64,000 bases of DNA from Oligoflexia bacterium. Lineage in GTDB: Bacteria > Bdellovibrionota_G > JANQFH01. The notes below the pieces were generated by a model. The model had not been told where the DNA came from and made no database searches. It saw only the letters and a program-made list of their open reading frames with translations. Shown here piece after piece: positions 1-9,040 of the stretch. The position numbers and the translations under genes were made by a program. The stretch is taken from assembly GCA_028277945.1 (NCBI GenBank), contig JANQFH010000021.1:248001-312000 (forward strand). Direction: 5' to 3'. Positions within the stretch are counted from its first letter, which is position 1. Each line of letters starts with the position of its first letter.

Positions 1-913
1 TGGCTAGTCGGCGTATGGGCGCTTTAAAGAGGTTGAAGTTGAACTGTGGGCTGTAGGCAAGCGACACCATAAAGGCAGGGGTGATGCTACCTTTATCTTC
101 GATGGTTTTGGGAACCGGAATCGGTAATATTGGCGCCCAATTACCAATGAAACAGGGAGAGGCGTCCAAGACAACGAGGGGCCCACTAGCACAGGGATTG
201 TATATACCGATATAGCCAATCAGCACTCCCTGATCGACATCGGCTTCAAACAGGGGTTGGCTGTCATTAGCTGCGACCGTGTAGATAGCGTTGAGCGGAC
301 TCACATCGCCGGTGCCACTGTAGTCAAACTGTAGGCCGCTGCGGTCGTACTGGCGTACCATATCGGTGGCGCTGGGAAAGTTGCCACCATACCTTTTGCG
401 GATGGCACGGCGGATGTCGACTGGCAGATTGGGTCCGGCCAGTGCAGTCCGTTTGGCAAGATCGTAGGCAATAGCGTTAGCGCCGCTAACAATGGCGCCG
501 ATCTGAGAAGCCGCATAACTGTGGTGCGCCAAATAACCTTCAATGATTAAAGCACGGGCAATATTGTCTTGCGAGCGACAGACAAGGTTACAAGCGCCTG
601 CTGTTGAATTACAAGTTGCGCCATTGTAGGTGCAGGGTGACGATGTAAAGGGGTTGGATAGAGCAGCCTGTGTGGCAATATAGGCGGTTTCAATACTGTC
701 GTTGATCTTACCAACCTCGTTGAGGTTGATGCGTTGGACGTTGGCGCCGACTAAAGCCGCCAGGTCTGCGGAGTTTTGCAGCTTGATGCGATCGCGCGTT
801 AGAATACCGGTGTTGATCAGCATCATCAACAGCACAAGAAAGAAACTGAAACTCAGGGCAAAAAAGGTGACAACCTGACCATGCTGCTTTTGTTGGTGTT
901 GCCAGCGTATCAT
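1..913 (-). CDS. TadG-like Flp pilus-assembly protein, C-terminus truncated by window edge
   Basis: Continuous minus-strand frame from ATG at 913 (MIRWQHQQKQHGQVVTFFALSFSFFLVLLMMLINTGILTRDRIKLQNSADLAALVGANVQRINLNEV...). N-terminal TM segment followed by 'LQNSADLAAL' typical of TadG/putative Flp proteins. Absent from the ORF track because it runs off the edge. Confidence 0.75.
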   Translation of the reverse strand, partial: MIRWQHQQKQHGQVVTFFALSFSFFLVLLMMLINTGILTRDRIKLQNSADLAALVGANVQRINLNEVGKINDSIETAYIATQAALSNPFTSSPCTYNGATCNSTAGACNLVCRSQDNIARALIIEGYLAHHSYAASQIGAIVSGANAIAYDLAKRTALAGPNLPVDIRRAIRKRYGGNFPSATDMVRQYDRSGLQFDYSGTGDVSPLNAIYTVAANDSQPLFEADVDQGVLIGYIGIYNPCASGPLVVLDASPCFIGNWAPILPIPVPKTIEDKGSITPAFMVSLAYSPQFNFNLFKAPIRRLA

Positions 914-1575
914 GGCTCTCTTCCTAAGTAGTAGGCGTATTGGATGGGAATACCCCGTGCAGGTTTTTCTAGACCGATCGAGCGGATTTGCTCACAGGGA
1001 TTGGGACTCTGCCAGAGGCTAAAAAATCTATCCAAACCGGTGAACAGAACCGGCATGCAGTAGGTGAGCTCTACACCAGGTACGTTGTGCAAAACAGGAT
1101 CGGTGCCAAACTGCACGCGTACGGCGCCACGATTCAAGCTGGCGCCACCACCATCAATACCATCGGCGTAGAGCCGTCGCATGTACCAGTCATTCTCATC
1201 GGTCACCGTAATGCGGTGGTGTTCCCACGGTAGGGACTCAAAGAGGATTTTTTCTGCAGTTGCTTCAGCAACGCTCTGTGAACCTCGTGTAAGAAGTCCG
1301 GCACCGCCACCGCTACCAAGCTTAGCTGCCGTGTAAGGGTAGTCGATGGTTTGTAGGGTTGCGGGACCATAGACGAGATAACTACGTGCCGCCATGTAGG
1401 CGGCATACTGAGTGAGCTGATGGCTGACAACAATGAAAGCGATTTGCAGAGCAAAGAGTAGAAAGAGAAAGACAAAGGGCATGAGTAGTGCCATTTCCAG
1501 CGAAGTCACGCCACGCGTCGTTGGTTGTGCGCAACTCCACTTCTCTATGCTGTGGCGGTGGCTGCGCATTCGCAT
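910..1575 (-). CDS. TadE-like pilus assembly protein
   Basis: 'TTRGVTSLEMALLMPFVFLFLLFALQIAFIVV' TadE-type N-terminal motif. Tracked ORF runs to 1659 but overlaps flp; internal ATG at 1575 or 1569 is a more plausible start. Confidence 0.75.
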   Translation of the reverse strand: MRMRSHRHSIEKWSCAQPTTRGVTSLEMALLMPFVFLFLLFALQIAFIVVSHQLTQYAAYMAARSYLVYGPATLQTIDYPYTAAKLGSGGGAGLLTRGSQSVAEATAEKILFESLPWEHHRITVTDENDWYMRRLYADGIDGGGASLNRGAVRVQFGTDPVLHNVPGVELTYCMPVLFTGLDRFFSLWQSPNPCEQIRSIGLEKPARGIPIQYAYYLGREP

Positions 1576-1591
1576 GCTTCCAAATCTAGGT

Positions 1592-1795
1592 CTATTGACT
1601 CTGTTGGTTACCAGCAGCCTCAAGGATGTTGGCTTTAATCGCTTTGGCTGCATCGCCACCGTCTTGGAACATCGGTAAGATCAATCCCTTGACCGCACCG
1701 ATCAAGGCGATGGCAACCACTCCAGCAATCAGCGCATACTCGAGAGCGGTTTGGCCACGCCTACTTTGCTTTAGGCTTTTGATGAGTCGTTGCAT
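1592..1795 (-). CDS. flp: Flp family type IVb pilin
   Basis: 67 aa; 'RRGQTALEYALIAGVVAIALIGAVKGL' is the classic Flp/Fap pilin motif. Confidence 0.9.
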   Translation of the reverse strand: MQRLIKSLKQSRRGQTALEYALIAGVVAIALIGAVKGLILPMFQDGGDAAKAIKANILEAAGNQQSQ

Positions 1796-1824
1796 GTCTT
1801 AAGCCTCCTTTATGTGGTTCGACT

Positions 1825-2070
1825 CTAGGGAATTGGCAGATACATCATGTCTCGTGTACCCAGGCCGTGATCCCTTATCATGATGGGACTGTTTTGATCG
1901 GGCTGATCCACGGCAGCAAAGACGCTGTAAACTAGCGGCTGGTAGACGATATAGAGTAGGGATGCTACCAAGGCCATGATTACCGTGGTGAGCATATACT
2001 CTAGAGCCACCTGGCCGAGCCTACGGTGCTTTTGCCGTTGTGTATGCTGCCGATCTCGACGTCGCATCAC
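1825..2070 (-). CDS. Short prepilin-like / pseudopilin protein
   Basis: 81 aa; 'RRLGQVALEYMLTTVIMALVASLLYIVY' resembles the Flp prepilin processing site plus a hydrophobic helix; adjacent to flp. Confidence 0.6.
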   Translation of the reverse strand: MMRRRDRQHTQRQKHRRLGQVALEYMLTTVIMALVASLLYIVYQPLVYSVFAAVDQPDQNSPIMIRDHGLGTRDMMYLPIP

Positions 2071-2239
2071 CCTTTAGATAACGCAACAACCGTGCCAGCG
2101 ACATATCCTATAACTATCTGATTTTAAAAAGATTATCTGTCAAAAACCACGCTCAACTATGCAAAAAGGTCTGCAATACGAGCATAATTTTCTCAACCCT
2201 AAATTTTGCGGTTCTGCCGTAAATCAACGCTGAGTGGCA

Positions 2240-4234
2240 TCAATCAAGCGCGTTAAGACGGGAGCGCGCTTTGCGGTGGTACTCTTCACGGCCTTCGGGG
2301 AGGAGTTCAAGCACCTTTTGATAACGCTCTTTGGCAGCGCCATAGTCCTGGACCAACTTTTCAAAGGTGTAGGCTTCGCGATAGAGCTGTTGAGCTTGCT
2401 CGCGTGCCTCTTGCAGGACTTCGGCTTTAAGCGTCTTGGCCTCCTGATGTTTGGGGTCGCCTGAAAGCACTTCGTTTAAAAGCTGTCTTGCCAGCACTAA
2501 GCGGCCATTGCGGTACTGGTCTTTGGCGTCGCTCATCTTTGCTTCAACTTCAACCAGCAGCCGCTCTTCAACATCGTCAAGGGCGATGCGTGCTTGCGTG
2601 TAGTGTTGGCTCTCTGGATAGGCGACCACCTGACGCAAATACTTTGCCGCTTGTAGAAAGTTGTTGGCGTTGTAGGCGATCATCCCTTGGGTAAAGGTCT
2701 CCTGTATTTTTCCTCGTGCAGCCTGCCGCTTGTGCCGCTCTTGTGCCGCTAGTTCGAGTTCGTTGCTGATCTTGACGATGTTTTCTTTAGCCACCCGGTT
2801 GTTCGGATCCAAGCCGAGTACCTGACGGTAGAGAGATTTGGCTTCACGAAATCGTTTCGCATCCCACGCCTCGCCAGCCAAACTCATCAACTCTTGTTTG
2901 CGTCGTTGCTGGGCGCGCTGTTGTTGCTGTTGCGTTCTCTCCTCCTGTTCAATCATGGCAAGCAACTGTGCGATCTCCTCTTGCATCGTGGTTGCCTCCA
3001 AGTTATGGGTATCGAGTTTGGTAAGTACTAGATCGACCTTTACTGCTGCCTCTTGGTACTTTTCCCGCTGTATGAGCCGACGTGCTTGCTGCAGCTGGTG
3101 TGCGACAATGCGGGCTCGTTCACTGCTGATTTGGTCAACAGGTTGCTGACCGCTGACGGCTGTTAGGTCAAGTGCAGCCTTTGCCGTGGAAGATTGCGCT
3201 ATCTTGTCATCACTGTTACGTAATAGGGGGATAATCAGTAACATAGCCAGGATAAATAGTAAGCCGGCACAGATCTCGTTGGTGTAACGCTGCAGTAACG
3301 GCAACCAGGGTTTACGGGTAACACCATCTAATTCACCGTCTTCGGCAATTTCAATGACGTTGTTTGAACGCGCCTGCGGTAGCGCAGCACCTTCAACATA
3401 CTCTAAACGGATATCGCCAAACTCAATAACGTCGTGGCAGTGTAGCACACATGAGTGTATGCGATCTCCATTTACGCGTGTGCCATTGGTGCTATTGAGA
3501 TCTTCGAGGTAGTAGTGATTTGCTTCTTTACGTAAGGTGGCGTGATGTTGCGATACCGAACCATGCGGCAGTATCAGTTGGCAGTCATTGCCACGGCCTA
3601 TGGTAATCTGCAGCTCATCGAGCTCAAAAAAGGGTTCGCCAAGCTGGAGGTTGAGAGGATGAAGTCTTGCAGCTGTACGAAACGGCACCAGCATGGTTGC
3701 CCTTCCCTTGGCAGAGGCGCTCTGTGGCAAACTCGGCATGCTCGGATTTGTACTGGCATTGAAAGAGGCTGCTACAGATTCGATCTCCGTAGGCTCGCCT
3801 GTGTGTGGGGCATCATACTGGCTCGTTTTTTCACCTAGCAACGAAAGAGCCGAGTGGCTTGGTAGCTGTGGATCATCCAAGAGCAGCTCTGCTAAGCTCT
3901 TGGGCTCGTTGATAAAGTTATCCTCTCTTGCTACATCGCCCGTGTTGTCGAGTGCCACCACTTCGATCGTAAAAGGGGGTAGTTGGATTTTACCGCCAGC
4001 CACGAGCCTCACCTTGGACACTAGGCTGCCGTCGACGCTCATCCCGTTGGCACTGTCTAAATCTTCAAGATAGAAATGACCATCCTGTTGGCTTATCTGT
4101 GCCTGTTGTCGCGAGATCATCGGATGGTCTAGCGAGATATCGCAGCTGGGATCGCGACCCAGCGTCAGACCTGTGGCGACATGGTGCTGACAGAGGGTTT
4201 TTTCTTCTTGTTTTATAATCAGCTGCAGTTGCAT
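2240..4234 (-). CDS. Double FHA-domain protein with TM segment and TPR-like repeats
   Basis: Two FHA motifs ('LTLGRDPSCDISLDHPMISRQQAQI...LEDLDSANGMSVDG' and 'ITIGRGNDCQLILPHGSVSQHHATL...LEDLNSTNGTRVNG'), TM 'ICAGLLFILAMLLIIPLL', then TPR-like helices. Confidence 0.85.
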   Translation of the reverse strand: MQLQLIIKQEEKTLCQHHVATGLTLGRDPSCDISLDHPMISRQQAQISQQDGHFYLEDLDSANGMSVDGSLVSKVRLVAGGKIQLPPFTIEVVALDNTGDVAREDNFINEPKSLAELLLDDPQLPSHSALSLLGEKTSQYDAPHTGEPTEIESVAASFNASTNPSMPSLPQSASAKGRATMLVPFRTAARLHPLNLQLGEPFFELDELQITIGRGNDCQLILPHGSVSQHHATLRKEANHYYLEDLNSTNGTRVNGDRIHSCVLHCHDVIEFGDIRLEYVEGAALPQARSNNVIEIAEDGELDGVTRKPWLPLLQRYTNEICAGLLFILAMLLIIPLLRNSDDKIAQSSTAKAALDLTAVSGQQPVDQISSERARIVAHQLQQARRLIQREKYQEAAVKVDLVLTKLDTHNLEATTMQEEIAQLLAMIEQEERTQQQQQRAQQRRKQELMSLAGEAWDAKRFREAKSLYRQVLGLDPNNRVAKENIVKISNELELAAQERHKRQAARGKIQETFTQGMIAYNANNFLQAAKYLRQVVAYPESQHYTQARIALDDVEERLLVEVEAKMSDAKDQYRNGRLVLARQLLNEVLSGDPKHQEAKTLKAEVLQEAREQAQQLYREAYTFEKLVQDYGAAKERYQKVLELLPEGREEYHRKARSRLNALD

Positions 4235-4237
4235 GGC

Positions 4238-5320
4238 CTATCTTGACTCCAGGAGTTTTGCCTGTGCTTCGGCGATCTTCTCGGTTGCCTTGCTTTGATA
4301 CTCCGGCTCAAATCCATCACTGAGCGCCACTACCTTTTCCCATTCATGGATAGCACGATCGTAGTAGAGGTTGGTAAACTCACGCAGGCCGGTATTGTAG
4401 TACTGTTGGATTAGATCACTAAGGCGTTTCTTAGCCTCGGCCAATTTTGTCGTTGCACCCTCATGACCAGGCTGTAGCTGGAGTACCTCGCTAAATCCTC
4501 TGATTGCCGCTTTGTAATTGGCAGCGTTCATAGCCTGTATAGCCTGAGAGTACTTCTGTCGGCTCAAGGATTGACGTTGTGACTCTGAAGTGGTGCCTTT
4601 TTTGATCACCGGCGCAGCGCCACTTTGTTGGTTTGCTTGAATGGAGGCCTGACGTACAATGGGTGTGTTTTTCTTTGTAAGCACCTTGACTGCAGCGGCA
4701 TCGTTCGTTGGCAGAGAGGATGTTGCTGCAGCATTGGGCTGTTCACCGTTTGGTAGCAGCAGCGGTAAAATCATAAGTAGGGCAATGACAATCAAAGCGG
4801 TGTAAATAGTCAGACGACGGAGATCGGGTAGGTTGCGGCCCTTCAAGCGTTGCTTGGCAAGAGCTTTTAGCGAAGGCCTGAGAAATTGTGGCAGCCGAAA
4901 ACCACGCTGTGATATGAGCGGCATGTGAAAATCAGCCGAACGGGAACGGGTTGTATTGGGGTGGCCAAAACGAAAACGAAAGAGTGACTCGCCAATGCTA
5001 ACCAGGTCACCATCTTTGAGCAACTTCTGTCGGATGCGTTTGCCGTTGATGTAGATGCCGTTTTTGCTCTGACGATCACGAATTTCATAGCTGCCATCAC
5101 AGTTGCGCAGTATAGCGTGTTCACGGCTGACGTTGAGATCTGCAAGAATGATGTCGCACTCCTGTGCCCGACCGATGGATACACGTGGTCCCACCAAGAC
5201 ATACTCGCGCCCGGCATTAGGCCCCTTGAGGCTAAGGAGCATGCCACGATCGATTTGCAACCCTTGTGTGATGATGGTCTGGTCGTTTGCTTTCACGCTC
5301 TCTCGATGATGATCGCCCAT
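4238..5320 (-). CDS. FHA-domain protein with TM segment and TPR-like C-terminus
   Basis: 'VSIGRAQECDIILADLNVSREHAIL...IRDRQSKNGIYINGKRI' FHA core; TM 'LTIYTALIVIALLMILPLLLP'; TPR-like 'YSQAIQAMNAANYKAAIRGFSEVLQLQPGHEGA'. Confidence 0.85.
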   Translation of the reverse strand: MGDHHRESVKANDQTIITQGLQIDRGMLLSLKGPNAGREYVLVGPRVSIGRAQECDIILADLNVSREHAILRNCDGSYEIRDRQSKNGIYINGKRIRQKLLKDGDLVSIGESLFRFRFGHPNTTRSRSADFHMPLISQRGFRLPQFLRPSLKALAKQRLKGRNLPDLRRLTIYTALIVIALLMILPLLLPNGEQPNAAATSSLPTNDAAAVKVLTKKNTPIVRQASIQANQQSGAAPVIKKGTTSESQRQSLSRQKYSQAIQAMNAANYKAAIRGFSEVLQLQPGHEGATTKLAEAKKRLSDLIQQYYNTGLREFTNLYYDRAIHEWEKVVALSDGFEPEYQSKATEKIAEAQAKLLESR

Positions 5321-6777
5321 TTGAGCTGCTCAGGATCTTGCCTGATGGCATGCAGAGAGACCTGGTATGAAAAATCTCCATACTGCAAGCTCTTGACGAT
5401 CATGCCCTCCTTGCCCATTTTTAGTTCGGCAATGCTCTCGACAAAAAATGTTCTTAAATAATCATCAGTTACAATTTTGTCGAGATCGCTTCCCAAGACG
5501 GTCTCTGGAGCCGCTTGAAGAAACGCTTGCGCTCTTTCATTAAGCGCAAGAATCGTGCCGGAACCATCGAGCAGAAGGGCGGCATCGGGAATGGCTGCAA
5601 TCAGCCGGTCGAGTTCTTCATCACTAGAGAAAGGGATATTATTATTAGTAGGTTGCACGAAAGATGGGGTGTGCAACTCGCCCTCTTTCAACCTTACAGC
5701 AGCGGCATTAACGGCGTCGATCAGAGGACGTAGGGCGCTGATCGAACTGTGGCGCTCAATTCTCTCCACCTCGCCTCTAAAAAGCAGGCCAATCTTTTCA
5801 GCCACATAGGTGATAGGGGGAAGAGTAATCTGTCTCAGGCCGATAAAAAGTAGCAAGGAGGCAATGGCGACAAAGAGGAAGGATAGAAGCCAAATTTTCC
5901 GTACAGCCTCCATGGTGGTGAGGATGTTCTTTGGTGCAAAGAGTACTAAGGCAACGCCAATGGTTTCATACTCGCCAAGTTCGTCGTTGTAGCTGCGGAT
6001 CGGTGTGGCAAAGCGATAGAGGCCACCTTTAAGCCGACTACTGGAAACGATCTCATCCTTACCCAGCTGCAGTGCTGCACGGCTGGTTTCGTCAGCGAGA
6101 ACTTGGTTGAGTTTGTAGCTTGGTGCCAGCACTCGTGCCTTTTTATTGGCGATGAAGGCAGCAACCACACCCTCTTCGCCAAGTACGGTTTCTGTATCCA
6201 ACAGGGTTTCATTGCCGCGGGCGAGCTCGCCTTTGTTCTTTTCAGCAAGGTAACGCGTGATATCGCGGGCACGCTTGAGGGAGATTGTCGTGACGTCTGC
6301 CTTAATCTTGTTGATGAAGAGTTTGGCGACGAGCAGATGATCGACAAGGAGAACGCCAACTAACAGCAGTAGGGCTTTGACTTTCCAGTCTACTGTTGGC
6401 AACAGTCCAGGAGTGTCATGGGTCCTCTTTGCACCGACATCGATATTACCACGAGTTTCATTGTGGCTTAGCTGTTGCGAGCCTACGGGATTAGCAACAA
6501 ACTCCAAGATAAAATCGCCGATGAAGATTCTATCTCCCGCTGTCAGCTCCTGCTCATCTACCTGCCGTCCGTTAACAATGGTACCGTTGGCACTACCCAG
6601 ATCTTTGATGATCGCCTGATCGGGTTGTAGTCTGATCTCGGCGTGACGACGGGAGACCATGTGAGATTCAAGCTGGATTGTATTAGTGGCGTCCCGACCG
6701 ATGACGAAGGTGCCCGTGCGCAGCTCAAAGAAACTGCCGCGGGCTGGGCCGCCGATAACTTTTAATCCGGTTGCCAT
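5293..6777 (-). CDS. FHA-domain membrane sensor with extracytoplasmic region and PAS-like domain
   Basis: 'FVIGRDATNTIQLESHMVSRRHAEIRL...IKDLGSANGTIVNGRQV' FHA; two TM segments flanking a periplasmic region; PAS-like 'AAIPDAALLLDGSGTILALNERAQAFLQAAPETVLGSDL'. Confidence 0.8.
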   Translation of the reverse strand: MATGLKVIGGPARGSFFELRTGTFVIGRDATNTIQLESHMVSRRHAEIRLQPDQAIIKDLGSANGTIVNGRQVDEQELTAGDRIFIGDFILEFVANPVGSQQLSHNETRGNIDVGAKRTHDTPGLLPTVDWKVKALLLLVGVLLVDHLLVAKLFINKIKADVTTISLKRARDITRYLAEKNKGELARGNETLLDTETVLGEEGVVAAFIANKKARVLAPSYKLNQVLADETSRAALQLGKDEIVSSSRLKGGLYRFATPIRSYNDELGEYETIGVALVLFAPKNILTTMEAVRKIWLLSFLFVAIASLLLFIGLRQITLPPITYVAEKIGLLFRGEVERIERHSSISALRPLIDAVNAAAVRLKEGELHTPSFVQPTNNNIPFSSDEELDRLIAAIPDAALLLDGSGTILALNERAQAFLQAAPETVLGSDLDKIVTDDYLRTFFVESIAELKMGKEGMIVKSLQYGDFSYQVSLHAIRQDPEQLKWAIIIERA

Positions 6778-6792
6778 CTTCCTTTGCAGATT

Positions 6793-7182
6793 TTAACACG
6801 ATATGGCTTTGTCGTCCGCAACTGAGCGTATCTCCAGCTGATCTCCTGGCTGGGTTGAGGTGCGTGTGACAATGCCAGCAGGCAGCTCTAAGACCATGCA
6901 GGCTCGCCAGCAAATGCGGCTAAAGCGGTAGGGCCGCAAGTTCGACGCGGCCGCGATGACAACAAGGTCGCGGTTAAGGAACAGAACATCAATCGCAAAC
7001 TTCATAAAAAAAGTGTGGATCCAGCGACATGAGGTTAGCAGCATGCCCTCACCTTGGGCCAAGTGCGCACGTCCCAACAGTCCTTGCATGCGTCCCAGAT
7101 AACTTTTAGGAATCTCAGCGTTGTCAGCAAGCATCACTTGCCGACTGAGATTGTATATCTTTACCAACCTCTTAGAACTCAT
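6793..7182 (-). CDS. DUF192-family protein
   Basis: 'QGLLGRAHLAQGEGMLLTSCRWIHTFFMKFAIDVLFLNRDLVVIAA...MVLELPAGIV' matches the DUF192 pattern. Start placed at internal ATG 7182; the ORF track extends to 7263. Confidence 0.75.
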   Translation of the reverse strand: MSSKRLVKIYNLSRQVMLADNAEIPKSYLGRMQGLLGRAHLAQGEGMLLTSCRWIHTFFMKFAIDVLFLNRDLVVIAAASNLRPYRFSRICWRACMVLELPAGIVTRTSTQPGDQLEIRSVADDKAISC

Positions 7183-7323
7183 TTCACCTTCATTCTGCCA
7201 TAGCGAGGACGGGCCCCAAAACAATAATTCGACGAGCCATCCGCCGAAGGCTTGGCTGGACACGCCCTATAGAGGAGATGTTAGATGACAAAAGAAAGTA
7301 CCAAACACCTAGTGGCTGAGAAT

Positions 7324-8271
7324 CTAGAAGGTGCCGGCGAGGCCATGCAGAAGAAATTTTACAATGAGCGGACCAATGACGATGATGAACACCGCTGGAA
7401 AGATACAAAAGATCATGGGAAAGAGGATGAGTTGTGACGCACGTGCGCCGGCAATCTCAGCCTTTTGAAAACGACTGGTGCGCAGAGAGTCTGCCTGCGC
7501 CCGTAGCACGGGTCCAATGCTGGCACCAAGCTGATCGGCTTGAATGAGAAGGGTTGTAAAGGAGTTGATCTCCTCCATCTGCAGTCTTGCTGCCAGGTGC
7601 CGTAGTGCATCGGCGCGCGAGGTGCCAAGGCTGATCTCTCCTAACATCACCTTGAGTTCTTCAATCAGTGGATTGGTCTTACTACGACTGGTCACTCGTT
7701 GGATAGCGGCAATAAAGTCTAGTCCGGCCTCTACGCTCAACGTCAGTAGGTCTATGGTGTAAGGCAGTGCCTGGAAGATGGCGCGCCGACGTTTCTTTTG
7801 CAGTTCTAATAGCCAAAACTCTGGGGCAAAGAAGCCGAGCAACGGCAAAAGTAGATAGGCGTAAGTAGGCATGGGTTTGCCGACGATGGTTGCTAGGTAG
7901 TGTGCAAGAGCGGGAAAGACAATCATCATAACAATTTTAAAGGCGATAAATTCATCAGGGGTGATCTCTCGCTGTAGGTCTGCAGTGATAAGGCGTTTTG
8001 AACGTCTTTGTTTGTAGCGATCGACCCAACTGCTCTTGATCGTTCGGATGCGTGTGGCCAACAGGGCAAGAGCGGGATGAAGTATTTTTAGCAATAGGAT
8101 TTTGTTTTCACGAACGTTGTCATCAACAACACCGAGCATTTTTTTGGCTGCGGAGAGTCTTGCATCTGGCATAAGGGCGTAAGCCAGCAAAGCCACAGCG
8201 ATAAATACGCCGATCAAGATGATAAGGTTCAGTGCTGGAGCGCTAAAGAGCGTGTTTATAATGGTATCCAT
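7324..8271 (-). CDS. tadC: TadC-like type II secretion F-domain protein
   Basis: 'ALPYTIDLLTLSVEAGLDFIAAIQRV...MLGEISLGTSRADALRHLAARL' T2SSF signature; multiple TM segments; close to the flp/tadE/tadG block. Confidence 0.8.
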   Translation of the reverse strand: MDTIINTLFSAPALNLIILIGVFIAVALLAYALMPDARLSAAKKMLGVVDDNVRENKILLLKILHPALALLATRIRTIKSSWVDRYKQRRSKRLITADLQREITPDEFIAFKIVMMIVFPALAHYLATIVGKPMPTYAYLLLPLLGFFAPEFWLLELQKKRRRAIFQALPYTIDLLTLSVEAGLDFIAAIQRVTSRSKTNPLIEELKVMLGEISLGTSRADALRHLAARLQMEEINSFTTLLIQADQLGASIGPVLRAQADSLRTSRFQKAEIAGARASQLILFPMIFCIFPAVFIIVIGPLIVKFLLHGLAGTF

Positions 8272-8349
8272 ATCCGTATTATAGCGGATATGGTGGCTGA
8301 AGTGGGCAGGAAATTTTCTCGCTTAGATTGTCTGTGAACTGCGAGAATG

Positions 8350-8389
8350 CCGTTGCGGATGGAGCTTTTGTATGGACCATCCGCAACGG
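8350..8389. repeat. Perfect 13-bp inverted repeat (hairpin), downstream of hsp20
   Basis: CCGTTGCGGATGG (8350-8362) and CCATCCGCAACGG (8377-8389), 14-nt loop. Lies 12 nt past the hsp20 stop. Confidence 0.85.
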
Positions 8390-8400
8390 TATGTGAGAAC

Positions 8401-8847
8401 TTACTGTATCTTGATAGCGTGGGCTTTGTGCTCTGGTTTCTTATGCAGGGTCACTTCGAGCATGCCATCCTTGAATTTAGCATCGACGTTATCGGTGTCG
8501 ATATTGCTCGGTAGTAAGAAGCTACGCGAAAAACTGCCGTAACGACTTTCAACACGGTGGTAGTCTTTTTTCTTCTCTTCGCTTTCTTGCTTACGCTCGC
8601 CACTGAGAATCAAGGTGTTCTCACGCAGTTCTAGATTGACATCGTCTTTGGTCAATCCAGGGAGCTCCGCCTTGACCACATAGGCGTCCTCAGTCTCGGC
8701 AATATCCACTGCTGGCGAGAACTCACTGTCGGCCACCCCCAGGTCGCTGTCGAAGAAATCCGTGAGCCAGTCTCGATTCGGCCCAAGGGGTCGATGCAAG
8801 AAGCGATGCATGGGAAACCAGGGATCTCTACGTCTTATAAGTTTCAT
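8401..8847 (-). CDS. Hsp20/alpha-crystallin small heat-shock protein
   Basis: 148 aa; 'PAVDIAETEDAYVVKAELPGLTKDDVNLELRENTLILSGERK...GSFSRSFLLPSNIDTDNVDAKFKDGMLEVTLHK' alpha-crystallin domain. Confidence 0.93.
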   Translation of the reverse strand: MKLIRRRDPWFPMHRFLHRPLGPNRDWLTDFFDSDLGVADSEFSPAVDIAETEDAYVVKAELPGLTKDDVNLELRENTLILSGERKQESEEKKKDYHRVESRYGSFSRSFLLPSNIDTDNVDAKFKDGMLEVTLHKKPEHKAHAIKIQ

Positions 8848-9040
8848 CTCTCTACCTCCTCTAAGATATAGATTAAAAAGGCTTAATCTGTTTGGCCGCG
8901 ATCCACTCTTCTGTTCAGGGGCAAAGATAAGCAGGGTCGGTCGGCTGTCAAGGTGGTCGCCCGCTTAATTCCAGATCAACAAAGAAATCAAATGCTTGTG
9001 ATGCTTTACTTCAAGCAGCATTGCAGATAAAGAGGCGGTC

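Noticed and set aside
6725-7408. ORFs 6725-6913 and 7190-7408 (-)
   Set aside because: Overlap the supported DUF192 and tadC reading frames; no family features; treated as spurious.
8870-8889. AGATTAA-N6-TTAATCT short palindrome upstream of hsp20
   Set aside because: Only 7 bp and AT-rich; no match recognised to CIRCE or a ROSE thermometer. Could be a weak operator but unsupported.
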